DNA of 64,000 nucleotides from Xanthomonas codiaei (GCF_002939785.1 NZ_MDEC01000008.1:116227-180226); one strand, 5' to 3'; counted from the first letter of the stretch, positions 1 through 10,488 are shown. Notes: a model not told the origin generated them from the sequence alone. Made by a program: numbers and translations.

Positions 1-1
1 G

Positions 2-1354
2 GAAGTGGGCGAACTGGACTGGATCGGCAAGGGTTACAAGAACTCGTTCTACGACCCGTACTCGGAGAAGGCGCAGGCCATCTTCTGGCGCCAGGTCAAC
101 GAAAAGCTCAACAGCAAGGGCTTCGATGCCTGGTGGATGGACGCCGACGAACCGGACGTGCATTCCAACCTGGACATCGGCGAGCGCAAGGCGCGCACCA
201 CGCCCAACGCGCTGGGCACGTCCACCGAGTACTTCAATTCGTACCCGCTGCCGCACACCCACGGCGTGTACGTGGGCGACCGCGCGGCCGACGACAAGCG
301 CGTGTTCATCCTGTCCCGCAAGGGCTACGCCGGTACCCAGCGCAATGCGGTGGCGGTGTGGAGCGGCGACATCGTGTCGCGTTGGGACGATATGCGCGAC
401 CAGATTTCCGCGGGCGTCAACATGGCGCTGTCGGGCCTGCCCAACTGGACCTTCGACATCGGCGGTTTCGCGGTGGAGAAGCGCTACGAGAACCAGGATC
501 CTGCGCACCTGCCCGAATGGCGCGAGCTCAATACGCGCTGGTTCCAGTTCGGTGCGTTCGTGCCGATCTTCCGCTCGCATGGCCAGTTCCCGTACCGCGA
601 AATCTGGAACATCGCCCCGGAAGGCACGCCGTTCTACGAGAGCATGGCCTACTACAACCGCCTGCGTTACGCCTTGCTGCCGTACATCTATAGCCTGGCC
701 GGCGATACCTATCAGCGCGATGGCGTGATCATGCGCGGCATGATGATGGACTTCCCGGATGACGCGAAGGTGCGCGACATAAACGACCAGTACCTGTTCG
801 GACCGGCGTTCCTGGTTGCACCGGTGACCCGCTTCGGCGCCACCTCGCGCCAGGTGTACCTGCCGGCCGGCACCAGCTGGCTGGATTTCGCTACCGGCAA
901 GCGCTACGAAGGCGGCCAGAGCATCGAAGCGGCCGCGCCGATCGAACGCATGCCGCTGTTCGTGCGTGCCGGCTCCATCGTGCCGACCGGCCCGGTGCAG
1001 GAATACGTGGACCAGACGCCGGATGCAGCGCTCACCGTGGTGGTCTACACCGGTGCCGATGGTGCGTTCTCGCTGTACGAGGATGACGGCAAGGGCTATG
1101 GCTACGAGAAGGGCGATTTCAGCCGCATCCCGCTGGTCTGGAACCAGGCCAAGGGCGAGCTGAGCATCGGCAAGCGCGAGGGCAGCTGGACCGGCATGCA
1201 GGCCAAGCGCACCATCAACGTGCGTTTCGTCGATGGTCCACGCAGCGATGCCGGTGCGCTGGAGCCCAAGTCCGATACCAGCATCCAGTACGACGGCAAG
1301 CCGGTCAGCGTGTTGCAGCGCAAGATTGCGTCCGGCAAAGCGCGTCGTCGATGA
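2..1354 (+). CDS. GH31 alpha-xylosidase, C-terminal part (5' truncated by window edge)
   Basis: The frame is already open at the first bases of the window, so only about 450 C-terminal residues of an enzyme that is usually over 900 residues are present. The family removes alpha-1,6-xylosyl units from xyloglucan oligosaccharides. The visible motif WWMDADEPD carries the expected GH31 nucleophile Asp, and AVWSGDIVSRWDDM carries the likely acid/base Asp. WTFDIGGF and FRSHGQFPYRE are further GH31 catalytic-barrel motifs, and a beta-sandwich follows. The next genes (GH95 fucosidase, xylB, xylA) fit xylose release from xyloglucan better than starch cleavage. The GTG at 5 is internal and should not be taken as the start. 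Family is certain; alpha-xylosidase rather than alpha-glucosidase specificity is inferred from context. Confidence 0.9.
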   Translation, partial: EVGELDWIGKGYKNSFYDPYSEKAQAIFWRQVNEKLNSKGFDAWWMDADEPDVHSNLDIGERKARTTPNALGTSTEYFNSYPLPHTHGVYVGDRAADDKRVFILSRKGYAGTQRNAVAVWSGDIVSRWDDMRDQISAGVNMALSGLPNWTFDIGGFAVEKRYENQDPAHLPEWRELNTRWFQFGAFVPIFRSHGQFPYREIWNIAPEGTPFYESMAYYNRLRYALLPYIYSLAGDTYQRDGVIMRGMMMDFPDDAKVRDINDQYLFGPAFLVAPVTRFGATSRQVYLPAGTSWLDFATGKRYEGGQSIEAAAPIERMPLFVRAGSIVPTGPVQEYVDQTPDAALTVVVYTGADGAFSLYEDDGKGYGYEKGDFSRIPLVWNQAKGELSIGKREGSWTGMQAKRTINVRFVDGPRSDAGALEPKSDTSIQYDGKPVSVLQRKIASGKARRR

Positions 1355-1439
1355 TCGCAGGCTGTCTTCAGTCGATGAGCGAGCAGATGCCGGAACGCCG
1401 CAAGGCAGTCGCGGGCGGGTCCGGTGAGGCAGCACGGCG

Positions 1440-3818
1440 GTGGCCGTGCTGACCCGGCGCGAACTGTGCAAGGCCAGCGGGGCCGCGCTTGCGGTCCTGG
1501 GTGCCGCACCGGTGGCCGCAGAGGCCGCACGCTCCGGCAGCGACGCGGGGTTGCCGGCCGTGGCGCCGGCAGACGCCCTGCAGCTGTGGTATCGCGAACC
1601 GGCCAACGAATGGGTGCAGGCCCTGCCGGTCGGCAATGGCCGGCTCGGCGCGATGGTGTGGGGCGGTATTGCCCACGAGCGCCTGCAACTCAACGAAGAC
1701 ACGCTCTACGCGGGCGGGCCCTACGATTCCACCAGCCCGGAGGGTCTGGCCGCGTTGCCGCAGGTGCGTGCGCTGATCTTCGCCGGCCGCTATGCGCAGG
1801 CCGAGCAACTGGCCGACGCCAAGCTGTTGTCGCGCCCGCTCAAGCAAATGCCTTACCAGCCGTTGGGCGATCTGTTGCTGGATTTCGATCGTGCCGATGG
1901 CATCAGCGACTACCGCCGCCAGCTGGATCTGGACACGGCGGTGGCCACCACCACGTTCCGCTCCGGTGGTGCGCTGCATCGGCGCGAAGTGTTCGTCTCC
2001 GCGCCGGCGCAATGCATCGTGGTGCGTCTGTCCTGCGATCGGCCGGGCGGCATTTCGTTGCGGGTCGGCATCGACAGCCCGCAGGGCGGCGAGGTCACGG
2101 TGGAGCAGGGCGGCCTGCTGTTCAGTGGTCGCAACGGTGGCTTTGCCGGTATCGACGGCAAGCTGCGTTTTGCCCTGCGCGTAGTGCCGAAGGTCACCGG
2201 TGGCACCGTCACCCATGTGCGCGACCAGCTACGTTTCGACGCTGCCGATGAAGTGGTGTTGCTGCTGACGGCCGCAACCAGTTTCCAACGGTTCGATGCG
2301 GTGGATGGCGATCCGCTGGCGTTGACCGCAGCAAGCCTGCAGAAGGCCGCTAACTCCGATTACCCCGCATTGCTGCGCGCCCACCTGGCCGATCACCGTC
2401 GCCTGTTCCGGCGCGTGGCGATCGACCTGGGTACCAGCGAGGCCGCACGCCTGCCCACCGACGAACGCGTGCAGCGGTTCGCCACCGGCAACGATCCGGC
2501 CCTGGCGGCGCTGTACCACCAGTACGGCCGTTACCTGCTGATCTGCAGCTCGCGGCCCGGCACCCAGCCGGCCAACCTGCAGGGCATCTGGAACGACCTG
2601 ATGCAGCCGCCGTGGGAAAGCAAGTACACCATCAACGTCAACACCGAGATGAACTACTGGCCCAGCGAGTCCAACGCACTGCACGAGTGCGTGGAGCCGC
2701 TGGAATCCATGCTGTTCGACCTGGCCCAGACCGGCGCGCACACCGCGCGCAAGTTGTACGACGCGCCGGGCTGGGTGGTGCACAACAATACCGATCTGTG
2801 GCGCCAGGCCGGGCCGATCGACGGTGCCAAGTGGAGCCTGTGGCCGATGGGCGGGGTCTGGCTGCTGCAGCAGCTGTGGGACCGCTGGGACTATGGCCGC
2901 GACCGGGCGTACCTGAGCAGGATCTACCCGCTGTTCAAGGGCGCAGCCGAGTTCTTCGTTGCTACCCTGGTGCGCGACCCGCAAACCGGCGCGATGGTCA
3001 CCAATCCATCGATGTCGCCGGAAAACCAGCACCCGTTCGGCGCGGCCGTGTGCGCAGGTCCCACCATGGACGCGCAGCTGTTGCGCGACCTGTTTGCGCA
3101 ATGCATCGCCATGGGCAAGCTGCTGGGCGTGGATGACGAACTGGCACAGCAGTTGGCACGCCTGCGCGAGCAATTGCCGCCCAACCGCATCGGCAAGGCC
3201 GGGCAGTTGCAGGAGTGGCAGCAGGATTGGGATATGGACGCGCCGGAGATCCATCACCGCCACGTCTCGCATCTGTACGCGCTGCATCCTTCCAGCCAGA
3301 TCAATCTGCGCGATACGCCCGAGCTCGCCGCTGCCGCACGGCGTTCGCTGGAAATCCGTGGCGACAATGCCACTGGCTGGGGCATCGGCTGGCGCTTGAA
3401 TCTGTGGGCACGGTTGGCCGACGGCGAGCATGCGTATCGCATCCTGCAATTGCTGATCTCGCCCGAGCGCACCTATCCGAACCTGTTCGACGCACACCCG
3501 CCATTCCAGATCGACGGCAACTTCGGCGGCACCGCCGGTATCACCGAGATGCTGCTGCAAAGCTGGGGCGGCAGCGTGTTTCTGTTGCCGGCCCTGCCCA
3601 GCGCTTGGCCGCGCGGCAGCGTGCGTGGCCTGCGCGTGCGCGGCGGTGCCAGCATCGACCTGGAATGGGATGGCGGTCGCTTGCAGCAGGCACGCCTGCA
3701 CAGCGATCGTGGCGGGCGCTATCAACTGTCCTACGCAGGGCAGACCCTGGACCTGGAACTGGGCGCGGGCCGCACCCAGCAGGTGGGACTCAACAACAAC
3801 CGATTGGTGAAGCAATGA
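1440..3818 (+). CDS. GH95 alpha-L-fucosidase, exported
   Basis: The 792-residue protein starts at GTG 1440 with GAGG about 12 bases upstream. Its N-terminus has a twin-arginine-like signal ([20 protein letters not shown]), suggesting export to the periplasm. GH95 landmarks are present in order: an N-terminal beta-sandwich beginning [20 protein letters not shown], then [27 protein letters not shown], and [11 protein letters not shown], which holds the family's catalytic Asp. GH95 enzymes remove terminal alpha-1,2-fucose (some remove galactose) from xyloglucan side chains. The gene lies 85 bases after the GH31 gene and its stop overlaps the xylB start by 4 bases, so co-transcription and translational coupling are likely. 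A role in stripping fucosylated xyloglucan is inferred from this context. Confidence 0.9.
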   Translation: MAVLTRRELCKASGAALAVLGAAPVAAEAARSGSDAGLPAVAPADALQLWYREPANEWVQALPVGNGRLGAMVWGGIAHERLQLNEDTLYAGGPYDSTSPEGLAALPQVRALIFAGRYAQAEQLADAKLLSRPLKQMPYQPLGDLLLDFDRADGISDYRRQLDLDTAVATTTFRSGGALHRREVFVSAPAQCIVVRLSCDRPGGISLRVGIDSPQGGEVTVEQGGLLFSGRNGGFAGIDGKLRFALRVVPKVTGGTVTHVRDQLRFDAADEVVLLLTAATSFQRFDAVDGDPLALTAASLQKAANSDYPALLRAHLADHRRLFRRVAIDLGTSEAARLPTDERVQRFATGNDPALAALYHQYGRYLLICSSRPGTQPANLQGIWNDLMQPPWESKYTINVNTEMNYWPSESNALHECVEPLESMLFDLAQTGAHTARKLYDAPGWVVHNNTDLWRQAGPIDGAKWSLWPMGGVWLLQQLWDRWDYGRDRAYLSRIYPLFKGAAEFFVATLVRDPQTGAMVTNPSMSPENQHPFGAAVCAGPTMDAQLLRDLFAQCIAMGKLLGVDDELAQQLARLREQLPPNRIGKAGQLQEWQQDWDMDAPEIHHRHVSHLYALHPSSQINLRDTPELAAAARRSLEIRGDNATGWGIGWRLNLWARLADGEHAYRILQLLISPERTYPNLFDAHPPFQIDGNFGGTAGITEMLLQSWGGSVFLLPALPSAWPRGSVRGLRVRGGASIDLEWDGGRLQQARLHSDRGGRYQLSYAGQTLDLELGAGRTQQVGLNNNRLVKQ

Positions 3819-5308
3819 GCTTGTACGTAGGACTGGACGTGGGCACGCAGAGCGTCAAGCTGGTGGCCTACGATCCGCAGGACCGCGCCGTGGTCGCCAC
3901 CATCGCAGCGCCGATGGAGCTGATCAGCCGCGACGATGGCACCCGCGAGCAGCAGGCGCAGTGGTGGATCGACGGCATCGTGCATTGCTTCGCGCAGCTC
4001 GATGCCGGGCAGCGCGCGCAGGTGCGCGGCATTTCGGTGTCCGGCCAGCAGCACGGCTTCGTGCCGGTGGCTGCCGACGGCAGCGTTACCGCGCCGGTGA
4101 AGCTGTGGTGCGACACCAGCACTGCATTGGAATGCGAGGAGATCATGGACGCCGTGGGTGGCGCGGCAGGCAGCGTGGCGGCCGCAGGCAACCCGATCCT
4201 GGCCGGCTACACCTCATCCAAGCTGCCGTGGACGCGCAAGCATCGCCCCGATGCGTACGCGGCCATGACCACGGTGATGCTGCCGCACGACTACATCAAT
4301 TTCTGGCTCACCGGCGAGCGCTTTGCCGAAGTCGGCGATGCCTCCGGCACCGGCTGGCTGGATGTGCGCACGCGCCAGTGGTCCGAGCGCATGCTCGGTG
4401 CGGTGGATGCGCAGCGCGATCTGCGTACCGCACTGCCGCCGCTGGTGGACACCGGCGCGGTCTATGCCTTGTCCGACGCGGCGGCCGAGGCGCTGAACCT
4501 GCCGGCCGGCGTGCGCGTGACCACCGGCGGTGGCGACAACATGATGGCCGCCATCGGTACCGGCAACGTGGTGCCGGGCCGCCTCACCATGAGCCTGGGC
4601 ACCAGCGGCACCTTGTTCGCCTACGCCGATCACCCGGTGGTGGACGACGAGGCGCGCTGGGCCGCGTTCTGCTCGTCCAGCGGCGGCTGGCTGCCGCTGA
4701 TCTGCACCATGAACTGCACTGTCGCCACCGAAGCGGTGATGCGCATGTTCTCCATCACCCGCGAGCAGACCGAAGCGATGATCGCCGACACCGCGCCGGG
4801 CGCCGACGGGCTGGTGTTGCTGCCATTCTTCAACGGCGAGCGCACGCCCAATTTGCCCGATGCGCGCGGCTGCCTGTTCGGCATGGATCTGCACAACACC
4901 ACCGCTGCGCATTTCTATCGCGCCGCGATGGAAGGGGCGACCTACAGCCTGCGCAATGGCTTCGATGCCTTCGTCGCTGCCGGCCTGCAGTTCGATACCA
5001 TCCTGCTCACCGGCGGCGGCAGCAAGAGCGCGCAGTGGCGGCAGATGGTCGCCGACGTGTTCAACCTGCCGGTCGTGGTGCCGACCCAGCCCGAGGGCGC
5101 CGCCTTTGGTGCCGCCTTGCAGGCGCTATGGGCCTGCGACCGCGACGACGGTGGCACCGATGCGTTGTCGGATGTGGTGCTGGAGCACCTGCAGGTGGAC
5201 GCCGCGCTGGCCGCCCAGCCGGATCCGCAGCGCGTGGCCCGCTACCAGCAGCATTACCAGACCTTCCTCAAGCACCTGCACGTTGTCAGCCCGCTCTACG
5301 CTGACTGA
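3815..5308 (+). CDS. xylB: Xylulokinase
   Basis: XylB phosphorylates D-xylulose to xylulose 5-phosphate in the cytoplasm, feeding the pentose phosphate pathway. The 497-residue protein opens with the FGGY-kinase nucleotide-binding motif [17 protein letters not shown]. It continues with [24 protein letters not shown], a [17 protein letters not shown] segment and [24 protein letters not shown], all typical of xylulokinases. The ATG at 3815 overlaps the stop of the GH95 gene (ATGA). A much longer open frame begins at 3215, but that part is antiparallel noise over the GH95 gene. xylA follows 33 bases downstream. Length and motifs are normal and nothing looks damaged. Confidence 0.96.
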   Translation: MSLYVGLDVGTQSVKLVAYDPQDRAVVATIAAPMELISRDDGTREQQAQWWIDGIVHCFAQLDAGQRAQVRGISVSGQQHGFVPVAADGSVTAPVKLWCDTSTALECEEIMDAVGGAAGSVAAAGNPILAGYTSSKLPWTRKHRPDAYAAMTTVMLPHDYINFWLTGERFAEVGDASGTGWLDVRTRQWSERMLGAVDAQRDLRTALPPLVDTGAVYALSDAAAEALNLPAGVRVTTGGGDNMMAAIGTGNVVPGRLTMSLGTSGTLFAYADHPVVDDEARWAAFCSSSGGWLPLICTMNCTVATEAVMRMFSITREQTEAMIADTAPGADGLVLLPFFNGERTPNLPDARGCLFGMDLHNTTAAHFYRAAMEGATYSLRNGFDAFVAAGLQFDTILLTGGGSKSAQWRQMVADVFNLPVVVPTQPEGAAFGAALQALWACDRDDGGTDALSDVVLEHLQVDAALAAQPDPQRVARYQQHYQTFLKHLHVVSPLYAD

Positions 5309-5341
5309 TTCACTCCCCCAGAACCAAGGACATCACACCCC

Positions 5342-6679
5342 ATGAGCAACACCGTCTACATCGGCGCCAAGGAATACTTTCCCGGCATCGGCAAGATCGG
5401 CTTCGAAGGCCGCGATTCGGACAACCCGCTGGCGTTCAAGGTCTACGACGCCAACAAGACCATCGGCGACAAGACCATGGCCGAGCACCTGCGCTTTGCG
5501 GTGGCCTACTGGCACAGCTTCTGCGGCAATGGCGCCGACCCGTTCGGCCCGGGCACGCGTGCGTATCCGTGGGATGTGGGCAATACCGCGCTGGCACGTG
5601 CCGAAGCCAAGTCCGATGCCGCCTTCGAGTTCTTCACCAAGCTCGGCGTGCCGTACTACTGCTTCCACGACGTGGACCTGGCGCCGGATGCCGATGACAT
5701 CGGCGAGTACGAAAAGAACCTGACCCACATGGTGGGCATCGCCAAGCAGCGCCAGGCCGACACCGGCATCAAACTGCTGTGGGGCACCGCCAATCTGTTC
5801 TCGCATGCGCGCTACATGAATGGTGCATCGACCAACCCGGACTTCAACGTGGTCGCGCGTGCGGCGGTGCAGGTCAAGGCCGCCATCGATGCCACCGTTG
5901 CATTGGGTGGCGAAAACTACGTGTTCTGGGGCGGCCGCGAAGGCTATGCCTGCCTGCACAACACCCAGATGAAGCGCGAGCAGGACAACATGGCGCGCTT
6001 CCTCACCCTGGCACGCGATTACGGTCGCGCGATCGGCTTCAAGGGCAACTTCCTGATCGAGCCCAAGCCCATGGAGCCGATGAAGCACCAGTACGACTTC
6101 GACAGCGCCACGGTGATCGGCTTTCTGCGTCAGCACGGCCTGGACCAGGACTTCAAGCTCAATATCGAAGCCAACCACGCCACGCTCTCGGGCCACAGCT
6201 TCGAGCACGACCTGCAGGTCGCCTCCGATGCCGGCCTGCTCGGCAGCATCGATGCCAACCGCGGCAACCCGCAGAACGGCTGGGACACCGACCAGTTCCC
6301 GACCGACCTGTACGATACCGTCGGCGCGATGCTGGTGGTGCTGCGCCAGGGCGGGCTGGCACCGGGCGGGCTGAATTTCGATGCCAAGGTGCGCCGCGAA
6401 TCGTCCGACCCGCAGGACCTGTTCCTGGCGCATATCGGCGGCATGGACGCGTTCGCACGCGGGCTGGAAGTGGCCAATGCGCTGCTGACCTCCTCGCCGC
6501 TGGAAACCTGGCGCGCCGAGCGCTACGCCAGCTTCGACAGCGGTGCCGGTGCGGATTTTGCGGCGGGCAAGAGCACGCTGGCGGACCTGGCCAGCTACGC
6601 CGCCGGCCATGCGCCCACGCAGATCAGCGGCCGCCAGGAAGCCTACGAAAACCTGATCAATCAGTATCTGACGCGTTGA
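5342..6679 (+). CDS. xylA: Xylose isomerase
   Basis: XylA interconverts D-xylose and D-xylulose, the step before XylB. The 445-residue protein has the family features: [10 protein letters not shown] near residue 105 with the catalytic His, [11 protein letters not shown] around residue 195, [15 protein letters not shown] with a metal-binding Glu, [18 protein letters not shown], and [20 protein letters not shown] with metal-binding Asp residues. The length matches the longer class of bacterial xylose isomerases. It sits between xylB and a sugar symporter, all on one strand. A hairpin in the 85-base gap before the symporter may tune relative expression. Confidence 0.97.
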   Translation: MSNTVYIGAKEYFPGIGKIGFEGRDSDNPLAFKVYDANKTIGDKTMAEHLRFAVAYWHSFCGNGADPFGPGTRAYPWDVGNTALARAEAKSDAAFEFFTKLGVPYYCFHDVDLAPDADDIGEYEKNLTHMVGIAKQRQADTGIKLLWGTANLFSHARYMNGASTNPDFNVVARAAVQVKAAIDATVALGGENYVFWGGREGYACLHNTQMKREQDNMARFLTLARDYGRAIGFKGNFLIEPKPMEPMKHQYDFDSATVIGFLRQHGLDQDFKLNIEANHATLSGHSFEHDLQVASDAGLLGSIDANRGNPQNGWDTDQFPTDLYDTVGAMLVVLRQGGLAPGGLNFDAKVRRESSDPQDLFLAHIGGMDAFARGLEVANALLTSSPLETWRAERYASFDSGAGADFAAGKSTLADLASYAAGHAPTQISGRQEAYENLINQYLTR

Positions 6680-6687
6680 TGTCCCGT

Positions 6688-6714
6688 GGCTGGCGGCGCA
6701 TTGCGTCGCCAGCC
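6688..6714 (+). promoter_or_regulatory. Intercistronic hairpin between xylA and the sugar symporter gene
   Basis: Two 12-base arms (6688-6699 and 6703-6714) pair with one G-T wobble around a 3-base ATT loop. No T run follows, so it is more likely an RNA-stabilising or attenuating element inside the operon than a full terminator. Function is inferred. Confidence 0.45.
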
Positions 6715-6764
6715 GATGGCGCCCACCCCCGTGGCCGCTCCCTTGCATGTTCCCAGGTGAACCC

Positions 6765-8192
6765 ATGTCCAGTGTTTCCATTGACGGCGCCCCCGATGCC
6801 GGCGAGAACACCCGTTTCATCATCCTGATCAGCTGCGTGGCCACCATCGGCGGCTTCCTGTTCGGCTTCGACAGCGGCGTGATCAATGGCACCGTCGATG
6901 GCCTGAAACAGACCTTCCACTCCACCGCCGCCGAGACCGGTTTCGAGGTCGCCTCGATGCTGCTGGGCTGCGCCATCGGCGCCTTCTTTGCCGGCCGCCT
7001 GGCCGACCGCTGGGGCCGCCGTGCGGTCCTGATCATTTCCGCCGCGCTGTTCCTGCTCTCGGCCATTGGTGCCGGCGCCTCGCACAGCTCTGGCTTCTTC
7101 ATCTTCGCCCGCGTCATGGGCGGCTTCGCGGTGGGTGCGGCCAGCGTCATCTCGCCGGCCTACATCGCCGAGGTCGCTTCGGCGCGCTATCGCGGTCGGT
7201 TGGCCACCATGCAGCAGATCGCCATCATCAGCGGGCTGTTCTGCGCGTTCCTGAGCAATTACCTGCTGGCCAACGCCGCCGGTGCCTCCACCGAGCCGCT
7301 GTGGGCGGGGCAGGCCGCCTGGCGCTGGATGTTCTGGATGCAGGCAGTTCCCTCGGTCCTGTTCCTGGTGTTGCTGCTGGTCATCCCTGAGAGCCCGCGT
7401 TTTCTGGTGGTCAAGGGCCGCCGCGAGCAGGCGCTGGTGGTGCTCAAGCGCCTGTACGGCAACGCGGCCGCGCAGACCAAGCTGAGCGAGATTTCCGCCT
7501 CGATGTCGGCCGACCAGCACAAGCCCAAGTTCTCCGACCTGATCAACAAGGCCACTGGCAAGATCCGCCCCATCGTCTGGATCGGTATCGGCCTGGCGGT
7601 GTTCCAGCAGCTGGTCGGCATCAACGTGGTGTTCTACTACGGCGCAGTGCTGTGGCAGGCGGTGGGCTTCTCCGAGCAGGACGCACTGCTGATCAACGTG
7701 CTCTCCGGCGGCCTGAGCATCGGTGCCTGCCTGGTCACGGTGATGCTGGTGGACAAGATCGGCCGCAAGCCGCTGCTGTGGATCGGCTCGGCCGGCATGG
7801 CGGTATCGCTGGCACTGGTGACCTACGCGTTCGCCACCGCCTCGCTGGACCCCAACGGCAAGCTCGCCATGTCCGATTCCATGGGCATGCTGGCGCTGGT
7901 GGCGGCCAACGTCTACGTGGTGTTCTTCAACGCCTCCTGGGGCCCGGTGATGTGGGTCATGCTGGGCGAGATGTTCCCCAACCAGATCCGCGGCTCGGGC
8001 CTGGCCATCGCCGGCGCCGCGCAGTGGACCTCCAACTTCGCCATCACCGTCAGCTTCCCGATCCTGCTCGGCAGCATCGGCCTGGCCGGCGCCTACGGCA
8101 TCTACACCGTCGCCGCGTTCATCTCCGTGTTCTTCGTGCTCAAGTACGTCTACGAAACCAAGGGCAAGGAATTGGAGCAGATGGAGGGTTGA
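6765..8192 (+). CDS. xylE: MFS sugar/proton symporter, probably for D-xylose
   Basis: This is an MFS sugar-porter-family protein of about 475 residues with 12 predicted membrane spans. Diagnostic motifs are GRLADRWGRRAVL in the first cytoplasmic loop, PESPRFLVVKGR after the sixth span, GLAVFQQLVGINVVFYYG in the seventh, and VDKIGRKPLL in the second half. The preferred start is ATG 6765 because AGGTGA lies 4 bases upstream; an in-frame ATG at 6747 would add six residues. The xylAB context suggests xylose uptake, but related porters also carry glucose, galactose or arabinose. The gene ends just before a strong hairpin, so it is probably the last gene of the operon. Confidence 0.88.
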   Translation: MSSVSIDGAPDAGENTRFIILISCVATIGGFLFGFDSGVINGTVDGLKQTFHSTAAETGFEVASMLLGCAIGAFFAGRLADRWGRRAVLIISAALFLLSAIGAGASHSSGFFIFARVMGGFAVGAASVISPAYIAEVASARYRGRLATMQQIAIISGLFCAFLSNYLLANAAGASTEPLWAGQAAWRWMFWMQAVPSVLFLVLLLVIPESPRFLVVKGRREQALVVLKRLYGNAAAQTKLSEISASMSADQHKPKFSDLINKATGKIRPIVWIGIGLAVFQQLVGINVVFYYGAVLWQAVGFSEQDALLINVLSGGLSIGACLVTVMLVDKIGRKPLLWIGSAGMAVSLALVTYAFATASLDPNGKLAMSDSMGMLALVAANVYVVFFNASWGPVMWVMLGEMFPNQIRGSGLAIAGAAQWTSNFAITVSFPILLGSIGLAGAYGIYTVAAFISVFFVLKYVYETKGKELEQMEG

Positions 8193-8226
8193 TTTCAGTG
8201 CGTTGTGCCGATATCGGCATGGGAAG

Positions 8227-8259
8227 CGAAGAAGGCCGCGCATTGCGCGGCCTTCTTCG
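8227..8259 (+). terminator. Hairpin terminator after the xylose operon
   Basis: A perfect 15-bp inverted repeat (8227-8241 and 8245-8259) with a 3-base ATT loop lies 34 bases after the symporter stop. No long T tract follows, as is common in Xanthomonas. The hairpin marks the likely end of the GH31-to-symporter transcript. Confidence 0.75.
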
Positions 8260-8442
8260 TTAATGATCCCGCATGAGGTCTTTCCAAAGTCCCGCATACC
8301 TGCATCGCTTCAGGCGCCTCGACTGCCTGCAGTGATGGCCTGCGCTGTGTCAGGCCGCTTGATTCCGCGTGGCCCAACGCACCAGCAAAGTGCAATGCAC
8401 ATCTTCAACGGCGATAACCGCCTGGAAGTGCACCGGCTCTTT

Positions 8443-8469
8443 TTGCAAATTGTGCGCCACCGCTATACT
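8443..8469 (+). promoter_or_regulatory. Possible promoter for the MASE1 protein gene
   Basis: The 333-base gap 8193-8525 holds the terminator hairpin and, near its end, a TTGCAA (8443-8448) and TATACT (8464-8469) pair. The 15-base spacing is shorter than ideal. The TATACT lies about 57 bases before the chosen start. No other gene or RNA was seen in this gap. Confidence 0.3.
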
Positions 8470-8525
8470 CCAGTAGGCAGTTTCCCTCCAAACTAGGGCG
8501 AATCGTGGGACCAAGGAGCGGTGGT

Positions 8526-10064
8526 ATGGCGGTAGCTAAAGAGCTTGTCAGGGGCATGCTGATCAGCGTGTGCTACTGCTTGGTGTTTCTGATGCTTTGG
8601 CGTTTGTCGATCGACCAATGGTATCTGCCGGTTGGTTTGCGTGTAGTCACCTTGCTCTTCCGGCCTTATCGTGAATGGCCTTTTCTGTTGGCAGGTGACG
8701 CTGCGGCAATGTTGTTCTTGCGTATTCCGCTTGGAGAATTGCAAGGCTTCAATCCATTATGGTCATATCTGAGTCCCTTCCTGCATGCGCCTTTGATTGC
8801 TGGGGCGATTGGCCTGCTTCGGTACCAGGTCCCTCACATTGTCAAAAGCCAGCAATGGTTTATTCCTGCTGTTCTTGTCGTGGCTCTCTGGAATGCTATA
8901 TGTAGCTTGGTATTAAATTCGACCCTAGGCGGACCGCGGGCTGACCCCGTGCTTGACCTGCTATTGCGCTATTGGTCGGGCAGCTATCTGGGCATGCTGG
9001 TCTTGGTTCTTCCTGCGATCTTGTGGTCGAACTGGAACGATGGTCCTGTACGCCTGACTCTTCAACGAGATCTCGCAATCGCGGTAGCTGTTATTCTAAG
9101 CCTGTTTTTCTTGTTGGGGGTTTCACAAGATCCATCGACCCGAAACATCTTGATGATTGCGATGCTTGTGCCAATGGTCGTGTTGACTTTCAGGCATGGG
9201 TGGAGAGGCGGCGCTCTTGGATCACTATTGGCAAGCTTCGCAATTGAGTTCTCGCTTCCTCGGGTGTATCAGATCGGGTTCTTTGATCAAGAGGTTTTTA
9301 GTATCCAGTTGCTTTATGCGGTCACCACGACAGCTCTTTTTGTCTTCAATGCTCGTTTGCGCGAGCCTGCCCGCGATAAGGTTTCGAATCAGCCAGGAGA
9401 TGACGCCTTCACGCTAGCCCGGGCGAGCTATTCCAGCGCTGAACGCATGCTGCGCAATCGGGTACTCGAATACTCGGATATCAACGTGCAGATCAACAAG
9501 ATGCGCAAAGACGTGGTAGCCGATTTGAGGCTGAAAGGGCAACATTCTGTGGCGATGGAAATGACGCGAGTCGGTGTTCTTGAGTCGCGATTGCTTCAGC
9601 AGTATGTGGCTGCGCTGTACCCGCTGGAAATCGAGACACATGGGCTGTATCAGGCGTTGCGTTCGCCAGCGCTTGAACGTTTCTGCCAATCTCAGTTTCA
9701 ATGCGTGTTTCGTGGTGACTGTAGGAAACTATCACTGGAACTACAGTTGAGCGCTTATCGCAGTGCGCTAAATTGTGTTGAGCTCTTGCCATCGGCTGGT
9801 AGACACTTCATCCAGGCTCGTGCGTGGACAGGGAAAGGTGCTAGAGGCGTTTTGCTGCGTGTGATTTCGGATTCGTCGTCAGCTAAAGCGGCCAAGTGCG
9901 ACACAAACGATGCAGAGGCCGAACTGAAGGCGCGATTGAAAGCGCATGGCGGCATATTTCGCCGCCGCCATGCCTCGGTTCTAACCTTTATGGTTGCCGA
10001 GCCCATCTCCGTTGAAGTCAGGGGGAGACTATCCAGTATTCCCCAGTTGCTTCCCGCCGGTTGA
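8526..10064 (+). CDS. MASE1-like membrane sensor with no recognisable kinase catalytic core
   Basis: The 512-residue protein starts at ATG 8526 with AAGGAG seven bases upstream (an in-frame GTG at 8505 lacks this support). Residues 1 to about 290 form roughly eight hydrophobic segments with the look of a MASE1 integral-membrane sensor, e.g. WYLPVGLRVVTLLF and FRPYREWPFLLAGD. A cytoplasmic part follows with a helical RMLRNRVLEYSDINVQ stretch and a His-poor LKGQHSVAMEMTRVGVLESRL region recalling UhpB/HisKA_3-type dimerisation helices. I could not find the N, G1 or G2 boxes of an HATPase domain, although LLPSAGRHFIQARAW and GVLLRVISDSSS sit where such a fold would be. Base composition is clearly AT-richer than the flanks. 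No response regulator is adjacent. Its 3' end overlaps the next, convergent gene by 47 bases. The MASE1 call is moderate; function is unknown. Confidence 0.7.
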   Translation: MAVAKELVRGMLISVCYCLVFLMLWRLSIDQWYLPVGLRVVTLLFRPYREWPFLLAGDAAAMLFLRIPLGELQGFNPLWSYLSPFLHAPLIAGAIGLLRYQVPHIVKSQQWFIPAVLVVALWNAICSLVLNSTLGGPRADPVLDLLLRYWSGSYLGMLVLVLPAILWSNWNDGPVRLTLQRDLAIAVAVILSLFFLLGVSQDPSTRNILMIAMLVPMVVLTFRHGWRGGALGSLLASFAIEFSLPRVYQIGFFDQEVFSIQLLYAVTTTALFVFNARLREPARDKVSNQPGDDAFTLARASYSSAERMLRNRVLEYSDINVQINKMRKDVVADLRLKGQHSVAMEMTRVGVLESRLLQQYVAALYPLEIETHGLYQALRSPALERFCQSQFQCVFRGDCRKLSLELQLSAYRSALNCVELLPSAGRHFIQARAWTGKGARGVLLRVISDSSSAKAAKCDTNDAEAELKARLKAHGGIFRRRHASVLTFMVAEPISVEVRGRLSSIPQLLPAG

Positions 10065-10488
10065 ACACCGTGAAGTTCTTTGTCTTGTAGACGAGTCGTG
10101 CTTGATCGCTCTGAGTTGCATCAACCACCGTCGGATTGTTTGAACTCGTGCTTGCCGAAATCCTGTTTGCTGCAGGCAACACGACGCGTTCTACATCCTT
10201 GCCCATTGGCAAGGTCCAGAGTGCGTTGTCTACTCTTGCTACCACTGCGTGGACGACTCCCGTTACATCGTTGATCTGAAGATATGTCACTCCATCACGA
10301 TGGAGTTCATAAATGGCAAACGAAGGGTCCATGGTCAGGTTGGCAGCCTTGGGGTTGCTATCGCCAAGTCCTGTCGTTGCATGTATGCCGACACCACCAT
10401 TGCCACAGCACTGAGCCATGGTCACGCCTGATGCCAACATTCCAGAAATGGCGCAAAAAGCCATAAGCCAAATTTTTGCGTTCTTCAT
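10018..10488 (-). CDS. Small secreted protein of unknown function
   Basis: I do not recognise this 156-residue protein. It begins MKNAKIWLMAFCAISGMLASG, a clear Sec signal peptide likely cut after TMAQ or just before it, followed by a CCGNGG stretch with two adjacent Cys. The mature part is rich in beta-prone segments (YLQINDVTGVVHAVVARVDN, YKTKNFTVFNRREATGEYW) and has no membrane span. The start at 10488 is chosen because GGGGGAAGG lies a few bases upstream; an earlier in-frame start would bypass this site. The gene converges on the MASE1 gene and overlaps its last 47 bases, and it shares that gene's AT-richer composition, so the two may have been acquired together. A sensor-plus-periplasmic-partner relation is only inference. 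Confidence 0.7.
   Translation of the reverse strand: MKNAKIWLMAFCAISGMLASGVTMAQCCGNGGVGIHATTGLGDSNPKAANLTMDPSFAIYELHRDGVTYLQINDVTGVVHAVVARVDNALWTLPMGKDVERVVLPAANRISASTSSNNPTVVDATQSDQARLVYKTKNFTVFNRREATGEYWIVSP

Noticed and set aside
3215..3814. N-terminal extension of xylB
   Set aside because: The extension lies over the end of GH95 in another frame and reads as Arg/Ala-rich noise; ATG 3815 gives the normal family start.
2229..3815. 528-codon minus-strand open frame
   Set aside because: Antisense to the GH95 gene; His/Gln-rich shadow composition.
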